Source: Hofstenia miamia
Lineage: Eukaryota; Xenacoelomorpha; Acoela
Length of the DNA stretch: 64,000 nt
Reading direction: 5' to 3'
NCBI GenBank assembly: GCA_004352715.1
Contig: SCFE01000084.1
Location: 1,634,856 to 1,698,855, forward strand
The position numbers and the translations under genes were made by a program. How positions within the stretch are numbered: the stretch's first letter is position 1; the number at the start of each line of letters is the position of its first letter. Below the pieces are notes generated by a model, which saw nothing but the letters and a program-made list of their open reading frames with translations, was not told where the DNA came from and made no database searches. Positions 59,469-64,000 of the stretch are shown in pieces.

Positions 59469-60053
59469 ATCACTGAGAACAACAGCATAACTGCAACAGA
59501 AATCAAAGGAAAAAGACTCAAAGGGGAGGGGTGGATGTCAAGGTTAGGGCGATGAGAGGCAATCAGAACACCACCATGACGACCACTAGAGCGATCCATA
59601 TGGCAGAGAACTTTAGATGTGAGTTTTACAAAGAACAGCAGGCAGTTGACAGTCAGAACTAGTGCCAAGGACGTGACGAGGGCGATTATTGCGGTGAATA
59701 GGCGGTGGACCAGACTGATCAGGGGCAAGTGGCGGCACAGGAGAAGGAGCAGAAAGTGGGACAGGATTATTAGCACTATTAGTAATGGTACGTGATGCAG
59801 AAGCACTGTAGGAGAACATTTGGGAATGCACGGACGAAATATCAGAGGTGAGCTTAGCAAGGGAGTCTGACAGAGATGACAAGACAACATTGGAAGTGTT
59901 GGCGTTGGAAGAATAGTCTGAACGTGACAGGGAGGTGACAGCTTGGCGAAGGAGGGAGATGATGTTATCTTTTTTTAAAGCACCAACCACCGAAGCAAAT
60001 TGGGCGTCTAGCAGATTCTGTAAATCATCAAGCAAAAGATTAGTTGCATGCAT
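59432..60053 (-). pseudogene. Unrecognised retroelement-like ORF pair
   Basis: A minus-strand frame from 60053 (146 codons) begins MHATNLLLDDLQNLLDAQFA, continues as a Ser/Asn/Leu-rich helix (SLSDSLAKLTSDISSVHSQM) and a proline-rich part (PVPLSAPSPVPPLAPDQSGP), and stops at about 59613. In another frame immediately after comes MDRSSGRHGGVLIASHRP, resembling the R-x-G-G-G-V motif of AP endonucleases. That order (helical/proline-rich ORF1, then endonuclease) suggests a fragment of a LINE, and codon use is richer in GC than elsewhere in the window. A host gene is not excluded. Confidence 0.4.
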
Positions 60054-60580
60054 GACTGAAATCTAATTAAACAGGCAAATCGTCTCATCTCATGGTCAGC
60101 TGTCGAAGAAGCTATTTCATTTCTCTGTAATATGAATATTACTGGGAAGGAAACAGTTCTTATAGATCAGGCCTCATGAACTTCATCTTCATGTAATCTA
60201 AGTCAAATGAAATATTCGCCTGAAACACTAGTACGAGCATTTGACAAAGGATGTGTCATCATTCTTTCAAACATCTTTTGAACAACTACACATCTTTTTG
60301 CTACTCCAAAATCAAGTAGAGAGCCAAAACAAAAAGTGCTGAAGTTGTCTCAATTTCATTCTTATGTACAGTATTTCAGTAAATAATAGATTATCATTTT
60401 CGTGTCAAGCATTAATTTATTCCCTTTAATGTCAATAACTTATGAAGAGTGAAGGGTAAATTATATTTATTTCTCATAAATATTGAATTTTGATACTGAG
60501 TTTTTTTAATACAATTGTCCTTAATGGTGTTATTCATATAAAAAAAGTAATAAAAATATGAAAAAGCGCCCAATAGCATG
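60054..60580. other. No gene seen
   Basis: AT-rich sequence without recognised features. Confidence 0.5.
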
Positions 60581-60589
60581 TAATTCGTT

Positions 60590-61480
60590 CGCATCCAGTT
60601 GCACGTTGCAGAGGCCTGTAGTGAAGTACGCCATGTCCTCAAATCACAACACTGGTCAACAACTTGACCAAACACACTGGGAATTTGCAGAAGACTTGAA
60701 TATCAGCCAACGTGCAATGATAGCATAATTAATTTACAAAAATCAACTAAAGCTAGAGCATATTCTGAACGTCTAATGCTTATCTGCGTATCAGGTTCAG
60801 GTTTTCAGCAGCAACAGGCATGAAATCACGAAAAATTCCTTTGCTACAGCGAAAACTATGAACAAAAGTTTGATGCCTTTGTTGGAAAATGTCATCCAAT
60901 GCTGAGTCCAGGAGAATTTACAGAAGAAATTGCTGTTGCCAGCTTGGAGACCAGTGAGAAACTAAGATGATGCGGACAAACTGACTCTATTTCTGTAAGA
61001 AATTTGCCAATTGGACAACAGGACTGGTAGAAGATGATGTTCAGTGAAGAGTCAAAGTTGTTGCAATACAGCAGTGTTCCCAAGGTGGTATGTCGACCAA
61101 ATGACCTCTCACGAATCAATCCGTGCCATACAGCCAAGACAGCAAACATTCAACTGGTGTCATATTCTGGGGATGCTTCAGTGCTAGCAGTCTGGCTGCC
61201 TTAATCATGTTCAACCAATGTTAACTTCAATTTTTAGTGCCATCTGTTCTATTTTATGACTTTTCTGAACTGTGGGCATTGCCAACAAGACAATGCATCA
61301 GCTGACATGGTCAAATAAATAAAGATGGGCTTTGAGTAGAAGGGTGTGAGGCTCTTAGACTGGTCCAGAAACAACCAAGGTCTACACCCCATGCCAACAT
61401 AACCCGTGCTCAACAACTTCACGTGAAATTGATAAAGATTTGGGATTTGAAGACTCCAATTGAAACCTGCCAGAATCAAT
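60590..61480 (+). pseudogene. Heavily decayed Tc1-like transposase
   Basis: Plus-strand fragments in correct order but many frames: FAEDLNISQRAMIA (about 60680, HTH), KSRKIPLLQRKL (about 60820), KMMFSEESKLLQYS (about 61030, from F-S-D-E-S with the Asp lost), STGVIFWGCFSASSLAAL (about 61150, from G-x-x-x-W-G-C-F-S), GHCQQDNASA (about 61270, second Asp) and GVRLLDWSRNN (about 61345). It belongs to the Tc1 group with W-G-C-F-S and Q-Q-D-N motifs, a different lineage from the elements at 1.7 and 37 kb. No termini were found. Confidence 0.75.
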
Positions 61481-62049
61481 ATCCAGTAGGGTCAAACAGG
61501 TTATTAAAAATAAAAGATATCCTATTAAATATTAATTGGCAATACTTATTGATTAATATTTTTATTTATGTCGAATTTATTATACTTTATCATTGGTTTA
61601 TTCGCATTCATTCTAAACTATATTTATGTACCATAATATACTGCTATTAGTAATTTATGAAAAAAATCTGTTTTACTGTTTTAATGTGATTCTTATTGGT
61701 TTTCACAATGTGGGGTTAAATAACAGTTTTTGGGGAGTAAATCAGCCAAATATCGTCTCAAGACATCGTGCTTATAATTTGTGATATAAAATGTGAAAAA
61801 ACAACTTTGATGCTAATGTAGCATCAGCCGGTAGTTGTTATTATTTATCGGCCAGACCTAGAGCTTTTCTTGTTGGTGACTGGTTGTTGTCATATTTGTA
61901 CATATTGTAAATAACAGTGTATATAAAGAACGAAGCATTTGTAAATAGGAAAGTTTGAACTGTATTCTTTTCTTGTTTGCTAGAATCACCCCACTGATTC
62001 TACACTAAACTCTCCGCTACCCATATATGTATATATAGAAAATGCAAAA
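61481..62049. other. No gene seen
   Basis: AT-rich sequence; the ORF at 61423-61650 has no motif and overlaps the end of the decayed transposase. Confidence 0.5.
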
Positions 62050-62483
62050 ACCTTACATTTGGCAGGAAACGGCCCGAAATTTCTAAGGCATAATCTCACA
62101 AATATATATATATATATATATATNNNNNNNNNNNNNNNNNNNNNNNNNNNNNNNNNNNNNNNNNNNNNNNNNNNNNNNNNNNNNNNNNNNNNNNNNNNNN
62201 NNNNNNNNNNNNNNNNNNNNNNNNNNNNNNNNNNNNNNNNNNNNNNNNNNNNNNNNNATATATATATATATATATATATTTCCTGCTAAATATTTTTTAA
62301 AAACTATCATGACCGCGTTTCCAAAAATCTTTGAAATTTTGCAGGGTAGTGTCTTTTTAATTTACCTACCCCCGTGGTAAATATATTCAAGCTCGGGTGA
62401 ATACTGCTGAAGTAATGGCCAAAAATAGGTCTTTTGGGGGAAATTCTTAGAAATTTCGGGCTGTTTCCCGACAAATGTGAGGT
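62050..62483. mobile_element. Inverted-repeat element (MITE-like) containing a (TA)n tract and gap
   Basis: 62050-62087 and 62446-62483 are inverted copies, 34 of 38 bases identical, sharing GAAATTTCTAAG, GCCCGAAAT and ACATTTG. The interior holds (TA)n on both sides of a 134-N gap (62124-62257) and about 165 bp of unique sequence. No target-site duplication was found, so the superfamily is open. Confidence 0.7.
62100..62279. repeat. (TA)n microsatellite with 134-N gap
   Basis: TA runs flank N 62124-62257, inside the inverted-repeat element. Confidence 0.85.
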
Positions 62484-62734
62484 CATGGCTTACAAAATAT
62501 ATATATTTATCATATTTAACATACAAATATTAATAAAATTGTTATAAATATGTAGTATGATTTCTCAAATACTTTCAACACTTACGAAGTTTCTTAATAA
62601 ATCAGGAAGATGCTTGTTTGATTCAGCAGCAAAATATTTTGAGTTGGATCACGATGGCTATTAACATTGCGAATTTTAAGCTATGTAAAATATGTTGTCC
62701 CAAAAAATCAAAAATTTTTCTAATAAATCATCAT

Positions 62735-63075
62735 TCACTTTCTTGAAGAACCTTGCAGTTGCCATCTATATACATTCTCTAATATTAGTTTATTTATAAA
62801 TATTCGAATCTTACGGCTTTTCTCTACATGTTATTGATTTGGTTCTCATCTTGCTTGGTAATCCCTCATCCTAAAGGGAGTATCCATAAGTGATTGTACT
62901 TAGAAACAAGCAACTATACAAAGTCTCCAGTTTATCTTAATGGAAACCTATAAACAAAAGGAAAAGCATGTTGCCGTAGAGGCTATGGTTTTAATAAGCG
63001 CAGCAAAATGAATCTTTGCGTCAATTTCAATAGCCAGGACCCTAAGAGAAGAAGTCCTCTTAACCTCACTGATTT
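62735..63075 (-). pseudogene. LINE ORF2 fragment, family B, second copy
   Basis: The plus-strand words TTCTTGAAGAACCTT, AATCTTACGGC(T/C)TTTCTCT, GAGTATCCATAAGT, ATACAAAGTCTCCAG and GAGGCTATGGTTTTA follow 47400-47740 in the same order and orientation. No frame remains open. Confidence 0.8.
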
Positions 63076-64000
63076 CTAAGATATCTCTAACATTTTGAGG
63101 GTATACATATTCTTTTTGTATTTTTCAAAACTAAGCTTCAAATTTTTAGTTTAAATTGTACAGCTAAACCTAAAATGACATAAGCTGCTCTATCATTTTA
63201 ATCGAAAAAACCCCCGACAATATCATGGTTTTTGAGATATTATTAAAATACGAATTTTGTTCTTCAGCAGTACAACAAATGTGGAAATCATTCGATTTGC
63301 TTCTACCCCTGTATGCATTGGCATTGTACCAAAGTACAAACGACAATTTCTAGTTTGATCATATATGTTCCTGCATTGCGATTTGGTATTTCCCAAGATA
63401 ACACGTGGTAACTGTTTGAGACTACTGTATATTATCTGCGAAAGAGTTGCTAGCTTTAGCCAATTTATACTTATTTCTTTGCAAGACTTTAGTTAGAATT
63501 GTCAGTGGATGATTAGGTTGAAAATAGGAAGTTGTTACATTGGGCAACATTCGTTATAAATCCCAACTAAGACACCAGTGAGATAATTAGCACAGTAATC
63601 AACAAATCATTGTTGTAAAGAATAGTGAATTCAAATCATTGCAGCTGCAATTCTATACATCCTCAAAATTGAAATTCATTTTTTTCTAAATGCTTAGCAG
63701 GGCTATGTTTTGGTTGGGATTTGAGTTAGGGTTATGATTTAGGTTTATGAAAGGTCAAGTTGTTACTTGGGTTAGGGCTTAGGCAAGCGTGTAGCCATCC
63801 TCATTATTTAAGGGATGCTAATTTATTAAAATATAATGCTATTTGCAGAAAAATGTGTTAAGAAAGTATGAGTCACTGAGAGCACAAACACTCACAATAT
63901 GTGCACGGTCTATATTCCTGTATGTTTTTTAAAAAGCAAAAACTGAATAGATTTTCAATTAATGCTAAGCATTTCTGGAAATCATAAATTTTTTACGCAA
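63076..64000. other. No gene seen
   Basis: AT-rich sequence with a short G-rich, GGGTTAGGG-like patch at about 63700-63790 (GGTTGGGATTTGAGTTAGGG). No coding signal. Confidence 0.5.

Noticed and set aside
60892-61479. Minus-strand ORFs at 60892-61149 and 61249-61479
   Set aside because: They are antisense shadows of the decayed Tc1-like transposase, whose motifs read on the plus strand.
63690-63790. Telomere-like GGGTTAGGG patch
   Set aside because: The words are irregular and embedded in ordinary AT-rich DNA; there is no tandem array.

Overview
The window is AT-rich animal genomic DNA with long, repeat-filled introns. Two spliced host genes can be read from their exons. Neither their protein similarity nor the repeat families identify the species. 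Gene structure (GT-AG introns of about 0.1 to 4 kb), CR1/L2-like LINEs, Penelope-like elements, Tc1/mariner, hAT and piggyBac remnants, and abundant (TA)n runs all indicate a metazoan, most likely an invertebrate. No bacterial-type operon, CRISPR array or convincing RNA gene was seen.

Host genes. On the plus strand, 20,341-32,134 holds the 3' part of GCC2, a trans-Golgi golgin. Nine exons with mostly matching splice phases encode coiled coil, a low-complexity linker, the GRIP domain and the characteristic C-terminal tail. Its 5' exons were not found in the 20 kb upstream. On the minus strand, 55,278-51,654 holds a complete three-exon NECAP gene (endocytic PHear-domain adaptor) ending in a WVxF motif. 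GCC2 sorts vesicles at the Golgi and NECAP acts at clathrin-coated pits, so they share a membrane-traffic theme, but nothing suggests they are linked in regulation.

Layout. 1-20 kb: mostly anonymous AT-rich DNA, with a degenerate Tc1-like element with both terminal inverted repeats (1.5-2.84 kb), a dispersed repeat (4.04-4.56 kb), a possible LINE fragment (10.4-11.0 kb) and possible hAT-type MITEs. 20-32 kb: GCC2; its introns hold Penelope-like pieces in opposite orientations with a hammerhead-like motif, a decayed CR1-like LINE and a hAT MITE with a perfect 8-bp duplication. 33-36.5 kb: anonymous. 36.5-50.1 kb: a transposon graveyard with a LINE interrupted by another LINE that is itself interrupted by a Tc1-like element, a Penelope-like element split by a hAT-type insertion with a perfect target-site duplication, an RLE-like domain, and a LINE ORF1 with an SGNH-esterase-like domain joined to the end of ORF2. 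51.6-55.5 kb: NECAP. 56.7 kb: a piggyBac-type MITE. 57.5 kb: second copy of the 4 kb dispersed repeat. 58.9-59.5 kb: a THAP-domain pseudogene with a 60-bp tandem duplication. 59.4-60.05 kb: an unrecognised minus-strand ORF pair. 60.6-61.5 kb: a heavily decayed Tc1-like transposase. 62-63.1 kb: an inverted-repeat element and a LINE fragment.

Assembly. There are nine runs of N. Five lie inside (TA)n tracts. Three short ones (1 or 21 N) are flanked by direct repeats and look like false duplications; one of these falsely duplicates the first exon of NECAP. I see no strong evidence for a wholly new biological system. The most unusual items are the nested transposons, the decayed 2A-like motif, the RLE-like and SGNH-like domains in retroelement debris, and the inverted Penelope arrangement.
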